A stretch of 64,000 nucleotides of DNA from Setaria digitata (Eukaryota > Nematoda > Chromadorea > Rhabditida > Setariidae), in the NCBI GenBank assembly GCA_003640385.1, contig RCAB01000084.1, forward strand, positions 62,001-126,000, read 5' to 3'. The first letter of the stretch is position 1. Every line of letters begins with the position of its first letter. Made by a program: the position numbers and the translations under genes. The notes below the pieces were generated by a model. That model searched no databases. It saw only the letters and a program-made list of their open reading frames with translations, and was not told where the DNA came from. Below, piece after piece: positions 1-13,031 of the stretch.

Positions 1-3000
1 CATAATAACTACAAACCAAATCAAAATTATCTCCTTTTAAAGTAAAAAAAAAAAGGAAGAGATTGTCGGAAAAAATTGACAAGTAAATGATAGATAGCTG
101 ATAGTATTTACCATTAATGGAAATAGCATAGAAAAGGTTTTCGTATACTTCACAGCAAATAGACCCACAATACTAAGAATTTGAAAAAAAGTGAACAAGT
201 GAACACGTCTCATACGAACCAGTCTTAACCATACATAATCAGGCTGTAAATAATTATGAAATAATAATTTAATTCTCAAACTCCATACATCAATATACAC
301 TGATTTTATCCTCCACGTTTAATTAAGTATAAATTTATTATTGGTAACTGAATGCTTTTCCAAAAAAAAAAAATTAAATTCGATTTCGTTAATAAACTGA
401 TTTTTAATAGACATATAAAGGATAACAATTCTCTGGATGAATTTTCTTGACAAACCTGATATTTAATAGGCATAAACAGCATGGCAATTCTCTGGATAAA
501 TTGCAAGCCGAGCATCGAAACAACACCCATATACAAAAATATCCCAATAAGTACTGGAAGAGGTACTAACTGCAAATCATACATTGAGATGAAGTTTATC
601 TATCACACATTCATTCAGTGGACAGATAAGTTTATGACAAAAAAATAATAAAATGTGAATAAAAGATTTTAGAGAAAATCATACCTTGATAACAGGTGTT
701 ATGAAAACTGAAAAACCAATCAGAAGATGCGCAATTATCGCTGTAAGCCGTTGTTCTCTGCAACAACTTTATCTTTCTATTTTTTGTTCCTTGAAGATAT
801 GAATTTAAATCAGGATGTTTTAATCAGCAACTCACTTGATACCGAGAAACTGTGCCTTTTCACCCGGAGCCGAAGTATCGGACTGTAGACGAAGCGAATC
901 GACGTGCATCACGGATAGCACAGTTGCGGCCACGTAGAAAGGTAATCCAAATAAGCCACAAATGACCACAAGCAGTGCAATCACCAACAGATCCAGATGA
1001 TATCCGAAACTTTTCTGCAATTTCTAGGCTTTTGCATTCTTGGAGATATCTTTTGAATCTCATTTACGTAACTTATCTAAGATAACTTAGCAAATCACTT
1101 TCAGATACAACAGTTTCAATCTCTTTTTCTGATAGATTTTAAGCTGGTTCTTGTCATTTTCATCTGGAAAATTTAAAATTTTCAAAAATTTTTTGGGTCA
1201 TGGAACATCATTACGCACGTGATAAATGCAAATGATGCGCCTTTTGGCGCATTTATTAGCTCACAATTTTCTCTGTCCTTTATATTATGTTAGCATTTGT
1301 TTTGCTCATACGTACGTATATACAAGAAGAAATCTAAATTTTCCGATTCCTGAAGTGAACTTTTGAAAATTAGCCCTGTTATAGATATGTTCCTTACCTG
1401 TTTGCTCACTACTCCCTATCAGCTACATCATCCATTTCACGCATTCTAAAATACAGCAAAAAATTTATTTTAATTCAAAGAAGTCATACTCTCAGTTTGT
1501 TATCTTTTCTATTGATGATAACAGCGGTGATCTGCTGATCCATAACAATTAGGATTGTGTAGAATATAGCTGGAAAGATGGCAATTAGAGCAACATACCA
1601 GTCCACTGATAATGGATTGATAAGCCATGGACGATCAATCGTAGGCTATAATAGGTTATCATTCTTTATCGGAAAATTTTTGGTGTTAAATTTCAGTCTT
1701 TGAGAAATCAAATTAATCCTTAAGTAAAACACTTGAGGACGAGAACAAACCCGGAAATTGGCAGGAATATCGAGTACAGGTAAGTCAAGGCCAATGAATT
1801 TCGAAATAGCTGTCATTACGACAATGGCAATGAAAACTCCGAAATCCGATATGCTGTTACGGACCTGGAACGCACTGTTGTTTAAATTGAGTTCGTACAG
1901 GTCAGAATGAAAATCTAAACTCAATTGAAATGTCCTTGAAAAAGATTGGAAAAAGGGCTATCTAAATAAGAAGGTTTCTAAAGGTCTTGCAAAACAGAAT
2001 TTGACCTGGACTTCTTGCAGACAATTGCCCAAAAATTTGATGCTGCAAAGACAAAAGTAAGATAAATAAGATGCTATAGATGTCGGATGTTTCAAAATTT
2101 TTAAAAGTTAAAAAAAATTTGTCAAAATATACCGTGGAAGACAAAAAAGGCGTTCTTCTGAAAATATTCAAACCATAAGCTAATGCGAAAGTACCGAAAG
2201 TTAGCAAGATGGATAACATGTAGACATCTGGCTTGAAGTGACACTGTAGACCGAACGCTTCTCCTCCACGTCGAGTACATTCTACAATTACGTATCCACT
2301 TCAGTGTCATTCTAAGCTAGTATTTCACGGACGTTGATTGAATGCATCGAAACAAATTCGCTTCTCATAAGCTGATTTACCCAGAAGTGGAATGGTTAAA
2401 AGGTAGTCTAAGAGCAGAAATTAATCTCAGTGAAACAAACCTTCAGCATCAATATCCGTGATTCTCGGTCGCATGCTAATGTTATTTGAAAGTACCACTG
2501 GCTCATTAAGATAACAAACGCACGGCGAATCAAATACGCTCTATTAAAATTCAACAAGTTCCAAAAAAATATGACAAAGTGGGTTAGAAATTTTAATCCC
2601 CTTCGTTTGTAATTTTACCAGAGTAAAAAATTAAAGATTCTAGACTATGCAAGATTCTTTCCAACAACTACAGAAATTTAAAAGTTGTTTCTGCTCTTTC
2701 TGCTCATGTTAAGATTAGCCAGATTGAGCTTAAAAATAAAAAGACATGAAAAAACTATTAATGAAAATTATCAGTGAAATACAATTTTTCTTTGATAATC
2801 GATCGTTATTATTTCTCTTCGACGTACTGAAGAATAAAGAATATTTGAATAGTTGATAACTCTAAGATGCAAAATATTCTTGAGAAAATTAATAAACGTA
2901 TGGGAGGTAAGGTAGTGTAGTTAAAATGAACCTTTGGATTAGTAATGATTGGGGCATCTTGACTTATATCAACCAGTTTTTCAAAAGATTGAATTATAAA

Positions 3001-6000
3001 GACAATGGATATCAGTGCTGCAAATGCTTCTTCGGTAAATCTGTAAAAAGTATTACTTCTCAGAAATATATCAAAAGCCAAAAGCGTGTAATACAAAATA
3101 TCATTGCTGTATTTTTGGTAACGAATTTTTGCATCTAGAGATATGTCAATAACAACATTTTGAAAATTTGTCACAACTCCGACAACTTTTCTAGTTAGAA
3201 AAAAGAACATACTGAGTACCTGGTAATTAAACCAACGAGAGCGGACATATCTGTAGCAACCAAAATAAGCAGTACCACACCTATCCAAACAGCAACCCAA
3301 AATCGAAATGGCAAAAAAATCCAGCCATTTGTTCTGAACCAAAAAAAAATTTGCAATAAATGACTGAATTTCTAAACAATGGAGTAGTTTCTATCAAATT
3401 TAAGCATCTATACTAACAAACAGAAATCGAACAAAATCGTTTCAAAAACGAGCGTTGGACCGGTTGCCGACAGGATGTTGAGCGGTTGTCCGGAAAACAG
3501 TGCAAATATGACGCCACTAATACCCCCACATAAAATATTTTCGATAGCTGCCTTAACATAGATTAAAATTAAGCTTCAAATTTAGAAGAGTAGACTCTCT
3601 GATGTTCAGTTCATCTTAGTTCATCTCACATTTTCAACTTTCCTGTTTTTTCAAATATTGGTTTAAGTGCAAATATATTCCAACCAAATTAATCTCACTA
3701 AAACCTTCATTAATTTCCTCTCAAATTACTCGTCATAGCTCCTGCAGCGCACTTCAAAGGCTTGAATAACGAATGAAACCACCATGCTTCTCGTTGAACA
3801 CAATTATATTCAATCCGGAAATAGTATTCTTACCATCTGATGATGCAATGCTCGCTCCATAACAGCGCCAAATGTGATGATTGATGTGATGTTCGCGAAA
3901 AACAAAAATATAAAAGCCGCAAACGATTGGCTCCAACGTCCACGGAAGAAATCAGAAAAATCCGACACGAAGTGTGGTGCCTTGCGTCTGTAACGCAGTG
4001 AAACTTGAAATATTAATTTTACTGTCAAGTGTCCCTACATCATGATAATGAATGAACTCTCAGATAAGTTATGAAAATTAGTTCTGATTTCTTATTGTCC
4101 AAAATCATCCTCTTTCATGGCGAAGAAAAATATCATTAAATAGAAAAAAGTAAGCAAAATTGACATTTCTGACTTACTTGATATCATTGCACAAACCGCC
4201 AAAGAGCCTGCCACTACGCACGATATCATTATGCGTATCCTTTTTACTATCCAAGACTGGATCTTCATCAAATGGATCATCATATGAGGCGTAAAGCATT
4301 CCCACCGAACGGGCTGCCTGAAATTTAAAATTTCATTACTCCCAAAAATTTCCAGATACTTTATCAACATGTTCAAATTTTCATCACCAACTTCATCTTT
4401 GTGAAAATATAAAGCTTTAAGCAAACCTGGTCAGAGTTAGTATTCGGTTCCCATCGTGTATCAATACTGCAATTTCCTGGCGGTATAACAATCACCTGCG
4501 CAAAAAATTCTTCCAGCGCATCAGCGATCGTATATGGTTCCAGCGAGCACAACGCAACCTTCCTAAATATCTGCAAATATAAAAGCGAGTAGAAATCCAA
4601 ACTGAATGAATGATCATGCAGAACCGATTTTCCCAATGCAATCGTTACCGATGATGATACTAACTATCCTGAAACATGTACCTCATCCGAAAACAGAGCA
4701 CCCATCGTCCGGCCAATGCCACGCGTTTCATTGTCGTAATGATCGTGGGGATTGAGCAGTACAAATATAAATCTTAGTGGCACTGGAATATTCGGCAAAT
4801 CCGGGAAAAAAACCTGAAGTCCGTTCAACATGAAATAAAATTGAAAAATTTGACACCATACGTCATTAGTAAACCACAGAATTAACAGAATACCTTAGCT
4901 TTGTCAAGTCGAAGGAACGCGGATACAGGCCTATCAATACCATTGAAGATTCCAGCCATAACAGCTGCTCCTTCTGTCCCTTCCGCTAACTTTTTCATTT
5001 CTCTCGATGTTACCTGCGAAAAAGCCAAGTATTATAAGATAGTTGAAAAAGTTCTAATAGTCCCTTTGAGAACCTCTGCCACCAAACGGAAAAGTTCCAT
5101 AATTTTTACTCTTTTTCGATGGTAGTGAAAATTGGAGCACCAAACAAACTAAACAAATCCTACATCGAGAACATTTTCTTCTTGCGCTTCATTCTCGGTA
5201 GCATCGCTCGGCAGTTTCTTGATGCCGGCTTTCACATCTGAATGCTAAATTATTTTTCATCTTTAAAGTGACTAATTAATGGTACTTATAACGATATTAA
5301 TTCGGAATCTTGTTGAGGATCAAAAATTCAAACCTTTTATGATTTCGGTGGACGGATGCATACGCTTACCAATCAGATGGTATTTCGGGCATAGCAACAA
5401 ATCCTTCACTACTGCTGAATTTTCCGCTTCCACTAACCCACGTTCCACCCATGCAGTGCATAATTTGTCAAAAAAAAAGGAAAATATAACAGGTAAAAAA
5501 TAAAGAAACTTGAATGGCACACTTGCTACCCTTTTATGTTTCATTCGAAAGCATTTCCATTTCGGAAATACTCTTTTAGTTAATGGGTAATGTAGCAAAG
5601 GTGTAAAATAATACGGTGTTTCAAAGTGCAGGAAGATAATACCTGCAATGTCGCTGAAACAACGTGCTTCAACGTCCAACAAAACGACTCCTTTACGAAG
5701 GCAATTCTTGAGTTGTATCAAACCAATTACCGATAAAAGAGTAATGTGTGGTTTCGAGAATCGAGTACCATCGCCTTCAATTGTCTGTTCATACTTCACC
5801 CATCTAAAAGTTGAAGATTCTAAATTTCAATTTTGATTTCCTCTTGCATTTATCAATTTTCAGATGCACCTTAGCAACTGATCTTGCGATTTTATCGAGC
5901 TCTAGTTGAGTGATTATTTTGGTGTTGGACGTAGAAGTGATAAACAATTCTTTAATAAAATAAAAAAAGAAAAAATTTTTGACCTCCCAACTTGCTTCCA

Positions 6001-6943
6001 GAACCTTTTAGCTTTATCATCTCTATCCAAGTCTAACATTTCAGTATAAATTAGCGGAGTTTCTTCCATGTGTGCTTCCAAAACTTCTCGAACATTGTGT
6101 ATAGGGCCTTAAGTATTAAAAATAGTTTCTAACGTTAATCAAAATTTTTACAAACATTTTTCCAATGATTCTTGCTAGATGAATAAAGAGGAAATTGCTT
6201 GTAAAAAGCAAACAAACTTATTCATTCAGTGATTTCTCCTATCAGCTTTATTTGGGTCTTTTCTAATTTCTTCAGAACTTCATATTTCCATAGCTATGAA
6301 ACTTTACAGAGGAAAAGAGCAGAAACAGAAAAGACTACTCTCTGGATGATTTCCAACTTGCATAGGCTGGATACTATAGAGTGGATCGAGCAGCAAATCA
6401 TCTGCAATAAAGTAGGTTCACAACTGTTTTCATTAAAAGAACAATAAAGAAATAGATTTTCAATCTAAATCCACCCTGAATGACTAAATTTTAGTTAGTT
6501 GCTCTGCAGCAAATTCAGTGTAATTAGATCGTAATCTGTCTAATTGGGATTCTAAATAATTTGCTTTCCATAATATAACCTGATTTCTACCATGTATTAC
6601 TTCTTAGCAGTTTAATTTTTTCTGTTATATTAATCTAAATGGCAATATTCTGTCTCTTAATTTATGAAAAAATCGGATCAATAAATAATTAAACTTAAAG
6701 GTAAGTAACATAATATAGTCGAAAAATAAAACAAAATAAAAAATAAAAAAAATAAAAGTAAGTCAAAAAATATAATGAATCAATAGTAAAAAAAAAAAAT
6801 AACAAATGGTCTGTATAAAACCTACGTCCGCCAAAAATGGACGGTCTCGGATAGGTTTCTGTGATACTTCTGCGACGCATTAGACTGGATTGACTATCAG
6901 TCCTAGTGCGAATGTCCGGTTGACTACTGCGACGTTTGGTCAT
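1..6943 (-). CDS. SLC4-family Na+-coupled bicarbonate transporter, 3' end cut by the window
   Basis: Plasma-membrane bicarbonate transporter of the SLC4 family, nearest in motif to the Na+-coupled branch (NBC/NDCBE; abts genes in C. elegans). Exons, 5' to 3': 6107-5984, 5803-5643, 5468-5334, 5237-5164, 5013-4894, 4813-4682, 4570-4427, 4317-4178, 3987-3834, 3551-3418, 3333-3220, 3040-2932, 2540-2441, optional 2407-2381, 2281-2133, 1864-1751, 1645-1490, 1014-836, 757-685, 569-456, 243-112, 8-1. Phases agree at every join. Visible motifs are RWVKYEQ and SKPH in the cytoplasmic domain, LPFRFWVAVWIG, ECTRRGGE, DQQITAVIINRK, GYHLDLL, YVAATV and TSAPGE. The likely first exon (6943-6822) starts MTKRRSSQP and is Ser/Arg-rich. 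Its link to 6107 is unresolved; a 23-nt exon at 6174-6152 would fit the phases. About 864 codons are visible from 6107; the C-terminal tail is missing. Family is sure; substrate coupling is inferred. Confidence 0.9.
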
Positions 6944-9900
6944 TGCTTGCGTTGCCGCTACTTGATGACCTTAAATTCCGTGACGCTTTCAGTCAAGTTA
7001 CACAACTCACTCAACTCAAATATCACGCATCAGATAAGACCCACTATCCCTGAGGTTTCGGTAGATGAACTAGTCCTTCATTGATACCCACAGCAGTAGT
7101 ACTAATGGATTCCGGTAATACTATAGACCAGAGTAATCCTTGTTCTAACACAGTACTAGATCTAGTACCGTTGGCTCACGCTTCCTTGATGTTATTTTAC
7201 GTATTGAGAACTATAACGTAGCACATTAAGGTTCTATTTGTGTTTCGCTGTTCTTGTCATGATCAATTAGTCAATTTACTAGTTACATAGTTTAAAAAAC
7301 TCCTCAACAAGAAGGAAGTTAATTAATCAGAACTCACTGAATATGATATTTAAAAAGCTATGGGAAACAAGCAATGAAGAGTAAATTATCTCTTTTTTCT
7401 GACAAAATATACTAACAGTTAGTTGATGAAGTGACTTTAGAGAGAGATGAGAAGGATTTCTGTTTAAGACAGCTTCCTGCTTTTCACTGTGACCGTGCCA
7501 CTAGGTCAAGAGTAAAATTTAATAGGCTAAGGCCAGCTAAAGCTGTCGTGATTATGTTGGAATGAATATGAATTTCACTTTAGATTTCTAAATTATAAAA
7601 TACATTGTCTTCAATTTTGACCGCAGGAACTTTACAGTGACAATTAAATAGTTTCAAAAATCAACGAAAAATTTCATACGTTTTAATAAAAATGTTTGAA
7701 ATGCAGAAAAATTTATGTTGTTTTATTTGAAAATAAGGATAAAAGAGAAAATCGGATGAGAAAGAACTGTTAGCTCACAAAATTCGACGAGCTTTTTCAA
7801 AAAAAATAAGTAAATAAATAAATTCAAATTACGGAATGAAGTAATTGTTCTTGCAAATATCGAATAGAGAAAGAGTGTTAATTTAACACTAAGCTTGAAT
7901 GAAATAATGCTGTTTGTGTAGACTGATAACTATTATTTAATTACTTAAGGCAAAAAGTGCAGTGACTTCTATTAACAACTTTTACTATTTCTACTGTCGT
8001 TAAGAAATCAAAGACTGTTGTCATTATTAAAGAGATAGTCATAATTAGTATAGAATCATTTCAAGGCTATATAAAATCGTTGAATGCAATAGGACTGCTT
8101 TGTTGTGAATGTTTTTTATATTTTTAATTGCATAATATTTGCAGATAAATTTATGAACTGAAAAGGTTTGAAATGGATTTTTTTATCCTCGATAACCTTG
8201 AGGGAATAGCTTTTTTAAAGAAAGCATTTATTTTAGACTGCAACTGATTCAATCTCAAGTTTAAATAGTTGAGTATTTACAACAACAAATTGTAAAAAAA
8301 TGATTGAACAACAATGCTCAAAATTACTTTTAGGTTTAGACAGTAAGTATTGTGAGTGGATAGAAATGCCATTAAAGTAGCGCATCATAAACAAGTGGAA
8401 AGGTGAACAACTGAACAAACATAGCAGAAAAAGGTGGCACAGTAAAAGCGGATATAACATTTATTATTATATAACAAAATATTAGCTTTGAGAAAGTATC
8501 AGCACCGAAATGCTTCTTATAACTGAAAAATATCGGAATAAAATATACAAACAATAAATAACTTATGTATCTTGCGGGTATAGAACGAAATACGAAAGAA
8601 ATGACTTTTACTCCAATCAAGAGTTTGATTAATTACTCATCCAGCCATCATTTCACTTCCTGGTTCTTGCATTTTAACTTGAAGACTTCAAATACCATAA
8701 GAGGAAAGGTACAGCAGAAAGGTAAATTATCATCTCAGAAGACTTACGACATTTACAGGTGGAATAACCGATCGGCCACCATTCGATTATGGCAAACTGA
8801 GAAAGGAAGTGAGAAAGTTGTGTAATAGATTCTGTCATCGAAACTGATCGCTACCCCTACGACTTACCCATCTTCCTTTCTGCCCCTCTGCGACGATCGT
8901 CTTTTTCCCCTTTCAAAAGGTGAGGAGGAGCTGATACGTGAACCAGTATTCAGCCGCTCAGTTATCGTCAACAATTAACAGTTAAGACGTAACTCGACTA
9001 ATGCTATCCCATCTCCATCGAGTAGAACACTTTTCGAGAACTTTCGTCAGAGGTCTGCCGAAACTTTCCATTAAGTGGCCCGAAAATCTTAATCCTCAAT
9101 CTTGTCTATAGCAGTCCAACTTCCTTTCATGGCATTCTGCATTTATTTGGCAATACTGATAGGAAAGCAAGGAGATTTAAAGTGGACTAACTGCAAATGA
9201 GGTACTTATGCTATTTTTGATGTTCTCTCTTCTGGGGTCAAAGTTCAGATGTTCGTCAATTATTTTGCAAACATAGTTTGGCGGGACATTCTCATGAAAA
9301 TCAATACCTTTCCAGAGATTCGAAAGTGCTCATTTTATCAAAGTTGAAGTACTGCATATCAATTCAAAGAATTTTGAAAAACTCTTTAAAAAGCTGACGG
9401 TGTTTGAATTCTAACGGACACCTCTATCACCAAACCGCCCGTTTTGAGCAGCAAGTTGGAAAGAAGCTTAATTACTTCATCTAACTGTTGCTTCACGAAT
9501 ACAATTATTGGGCACAAACACTTGCGTTTTAATTATCTTTTTTAATTATTTTTTCTTCTAATCATTTTTTCAACTGTTGCTTTACGAATGCAATATTGAA
9601 TCCTCTTTCCTGCAATGGTCAAGGTATCCTCACACCGAGAAATAAGAAGATAGACTGATTGCTGCTAAGTTCGTTTGAAAAACAGCCTTTATCAAGTCAA
9701 GTAAAATGCTAGCTTATCTAGAATAATGATTGGCTTGTAGAGAAAACAAAACTAGTCGACACTTCAATTGAAGATAAATAAGCCGAAAGATTCAGTGAGA
9801 AATTAATGAATCTAACGTAAGGAATAACGAAATCATTATCTTTTTATTTGAATAGATTAAAATAATTCAGATGAGTAGTCGCTGAATGTGGCATAAACCC

Positions 9901-12776
9901 AACAATCCACTAGTGAAATATCAAGATCAAGCGTCGAAACGATTTCATGCATAGTGCGTTATTCTCTGTCGCATAATAATAACCTGCCGAAAATGCTGTG
10001 ATTTTGAAATTCTTTTCATTTTCACTGCACATATCATCGTCTGCTATAATGTCTCTAGGTTCTCAAATTTTCCTGCTGTAAAAATTAAATCAGTCTAATT
10101 ATGATCAGAACTTTCGAAATTTTTTTTGTTCTAACTTCCTGTACGAACATCATGCTTGTTTTGCATTTTGTCACAAATGAGTTTTTGAACGAAAATATGA
10201 TAAATACAAAAAGGTTTAGGAAATATGCTGAATATAAATAATGGATCTGAAACAGTTGATTTATCAGAAAATGCATAAGAGGGAACTATTAGTTTTACAT
10301 TGAAAAGAAAATGGAATCTCCTGGCGACTCCTCATCTTACATCTTTACAGGAGGACCAGAAAACCTGTTTTTACAAAGCTCACGAATTTCCAAGCATTTG
10401 TTTTCAATAGAGCACAGTATGGACATGATTTATTTTTTTCACCAATCAACACTGGTGAAACTTTTCTTTAATTGTTGATTTATCGCTCACTTTCATTAAG
10501 CTGACAGCTGACTTCTCCCTATGTTTGCTCATTAGTAACAACTCATTATTAACTTTTGCAATTAGGAAGTCACGTTGTTATTAATATTCATTTTCTTGGC
10601 AAAGAGAACATAGAAGTGAGTCTTTATCAGAAGGATGAAACACGCAATTTCATCATATTAGTCGCTGCTGATATTATCAGAAACTTTCTCGCAAAAACGA
10701 ACTGTTGAAAAAAGTGCCCAATTAACTTCCATTGCATCATTCCTTTTCCAAGCATTTTCATTTCGTGAGGTTATTTGTAGCAATCACTAAGGGAACAATT
10801 TTAACAGTTTAAACAACTTCTTTACTCGGCAACGGAATCGCTAAAGTGGCAAAGCAATCTTATTTAAAACCCTTGTTGGATGTTCCTTAGGTTCACTTCA
10901 TTGGTCTGAATTTTTCAAACTCCGCTCAGATTGCTTTAGTTAGTCCAATATGTCATTCTTGGATGTGAGAAATACTGCAGAACAGAACTATGAACTTTCA
11001 AATAAAATAATTACTCAGCACTGATTTTGGAATCGGAAACAATTTAAATTTTAAATATACTATCAAAAAATATTTTGTAAAGGTTCGCTTCTTTTATCTA
11101 CAAAGAAATTCAGAAGCCATCTGCACTTCAATCATTGTTCTCTACAAAACATGAAGATTAAGGAAACAGAACAAGATAATAAGATTTCAACAAGTTTGTC
11201 TAGAATTTCAGCCAGTATCACTTTCCTAGTGTTAAACTTTTTAATTTAATTGAATTCCAAGTTTCTGCAGCATTCTTGTTACGACAATTAATGATTGAAA
11301 CAATTTATTCGTTTATATTATCTCGCCATAGTTGCTGGTTCATTATGTTTTTAAAATAAATAAATAAATAATAGTTCTTTCTAATTCTATGAATTTCAAT
11401 AGAATTTCTTTTTTTCTTTTGATGCAAGAATAATTAAATTATCATTTATTAAATGTGCCAACTAACAGTTGAGAATTTTAAACTGGAAAAAAGTTACTAA
11501 GACAGAGAACTACTTGTTTTCGTTTTGGTATTAGTATAAGTGATGAGAAAATTTGGATTAGACGAGGACTGCAACTATATAGAAATAAACGGAACAATAT
11601 TTTGCAAACATTATTTATATTCCAAATTTCAAAAATTGAAATCACTGTCTGAAATGTATCCACTACGATAAATTGTACATCCAAGGTAGTCGGAAACGCT
11701 AAACTGTAAAAACATTACTTAAGGATTTCATTTTCAGAAAATCCGAATCTAATATTTGAAAATCATCTACAAAAAGTCAACAATTGTAACTAAAATTAGT
11801 TACATTTTTTAACTATAAGAGGGTGAGAAACTAAAGTATGGCACTAAAAGCATACTGAAGTTTGAGATTTTTTTTTTTTATCTTAAAAAGAAGTCCCGTT
11901 GATCGCCGAATTCTTCAAGTTTTACTATGGCGTTGATGCCATAATTTAAGTGAAATAATCTGGACTGAAATAAAATAAAATGGAGTCAAATCAGCTCACT
12001 CATCAACATTTCGATGAGATGAACCGAAGTTATGTTGTCAAAGAGGAATGGTAAGCAAGAGTCAGAAAGAAATATATAAAAAAATAAAATCTAGGTGAGA
12101 AAATATTATTTTTTAATAAAATTATGAAAATTAATTGTACCATGTGTAAACGAATTATTTCCTCTTTAATAGACAAACAAGAATTAATATGTTCAAAATT
12201 AAATCAGTGATGTCTGCTGAATAAAACAGTAAAAAACCACAAACATCTTGTCGAGATTTTAAGTAATCATCATCCGAACAAAATCACTGTCGGATGCATA
12301 GATTTTCTCTTACTTTCTTGTGCTTGTTTTAAAAATGTAGCATATTGGTACTGTAATTAAAACAAGCTTCGAAACACCAATTAATTATATCCTCAAAAAG
12401 GTTTGGGACAGTAAAAAATAATGGCGAAAAAATTCACCTTCTGCAACTTAAAGCTACCTATGAAATTCAGCCAGTAATAAACGTGAATGTGATCGGAATT
12501 AAGTTCAGTTGAAACTGTTCTCCAGCGAATGTCACCGATCATATTGCAAGAACTTGAACTTTGTCATAAGCCGACAATTAAGAGCAAAAATTAGTTGAAT
12601 AAATACATTCATGTAGTGTTAAGATGAAAGGTCTGTAAATGCTGGAAATATTAGCAAGAATACCAGAAAAAGAATTGCATGCAACGAGAGTTTAATTTGC
12701 GAAAGATGTGGAAAACTTAAATGACGCAAGCAGATCGTTTTAACTTGTTAACTTCATCGCTCAGGGCGAAAATGTG
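6944..12776. other. Gene-free stretch upstream of the SLC4 gene
   Basis: No convincing coding exon was found on either strand over about 5.8 kb. The few short open frames have no recognisable motif and no splice partner. A less AT-rich patch near 8,830-9,110 could hold the promoter or a noncoding 5' exon of the minus-strand transporter gene, but nothing in it proves this. Confidence 0.5.
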
Positions 12777-12788
12777 TATTTATAAAAG
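12777..12788 (+). promoter_or_regulatory. TATA-box-like element
   Basis: A TATTTATAAAAG element lies about 56-67 nt upstream of the ATG at 12844. Transcription starting some 30 nt downstream would give a leader of about 35 nt. This matches a TATA-driven core promoter for the candidate small gene that follows; it is inferred from sequence only. Confidence 0.35.
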
Positions 12789-12843
12789 ACTAGTGCAGCT
12801 TGACCGAAACTGTTAATCGAAGAATCGTTACTGCGAACTATCC

Positions 12844-13031
12844 ATGGAACCCGTCATGTTTGTGCTAGAGAACCACGGAACTCTCATTTATCTATGTCTT
12901 GGGTGAGTTCATTTGAGGAAATGCAACAACAGTCATAATCGTAGATTGTGTTTGGTGTTATCAGAAGCATCTTATCGATTATCACAACGATTCAATTATA
13001 TGTTGCAGCGTATTCGGAATCTGTAATTTGA
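12844..13031 (+). CDS. Candidate two-exon gene for a 41-aa membrane microprotein
   Basis: Exon 1 (12844-12902) ends at a strong donor, GG|GTGAGT. Exon 2 begins at 12965 after TTATCAG and ends in TGA at 13029-13031. The 62-nt intron joins in frame to give 41 residues. The product has a short N-terminal part with two acidic residues, MEPVMFVLENHG, followed by a hydrophobic stretch of roughly 23 residues that could form one membrane span. No family is recognised. Support comes from the upstream TATA element, consensus splice sites and kept frame; the short length means chance cannot be excluded. An alternative donor after the TCT at 13020-13022 could extend it into sequence after the AG near 13108. 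Confidence 0.3.

Noticed and set aside
2299..2342. A 30-nt intron in the SLC4 gene just upstream of ECTRRGGE
   Set aside because: Phases would fit, but the size is implausible; the acceptor TTGTAG at 2282 gives a canonical intron and an in-frame join.
6229..6447. Plus-strand 72-codon frame and a minus-strand exon in the same place
   Set aside because: The plus frame has no motif; the minus segment after TTGCAG fits neither neighbouring SLC4 phase with a good donor.
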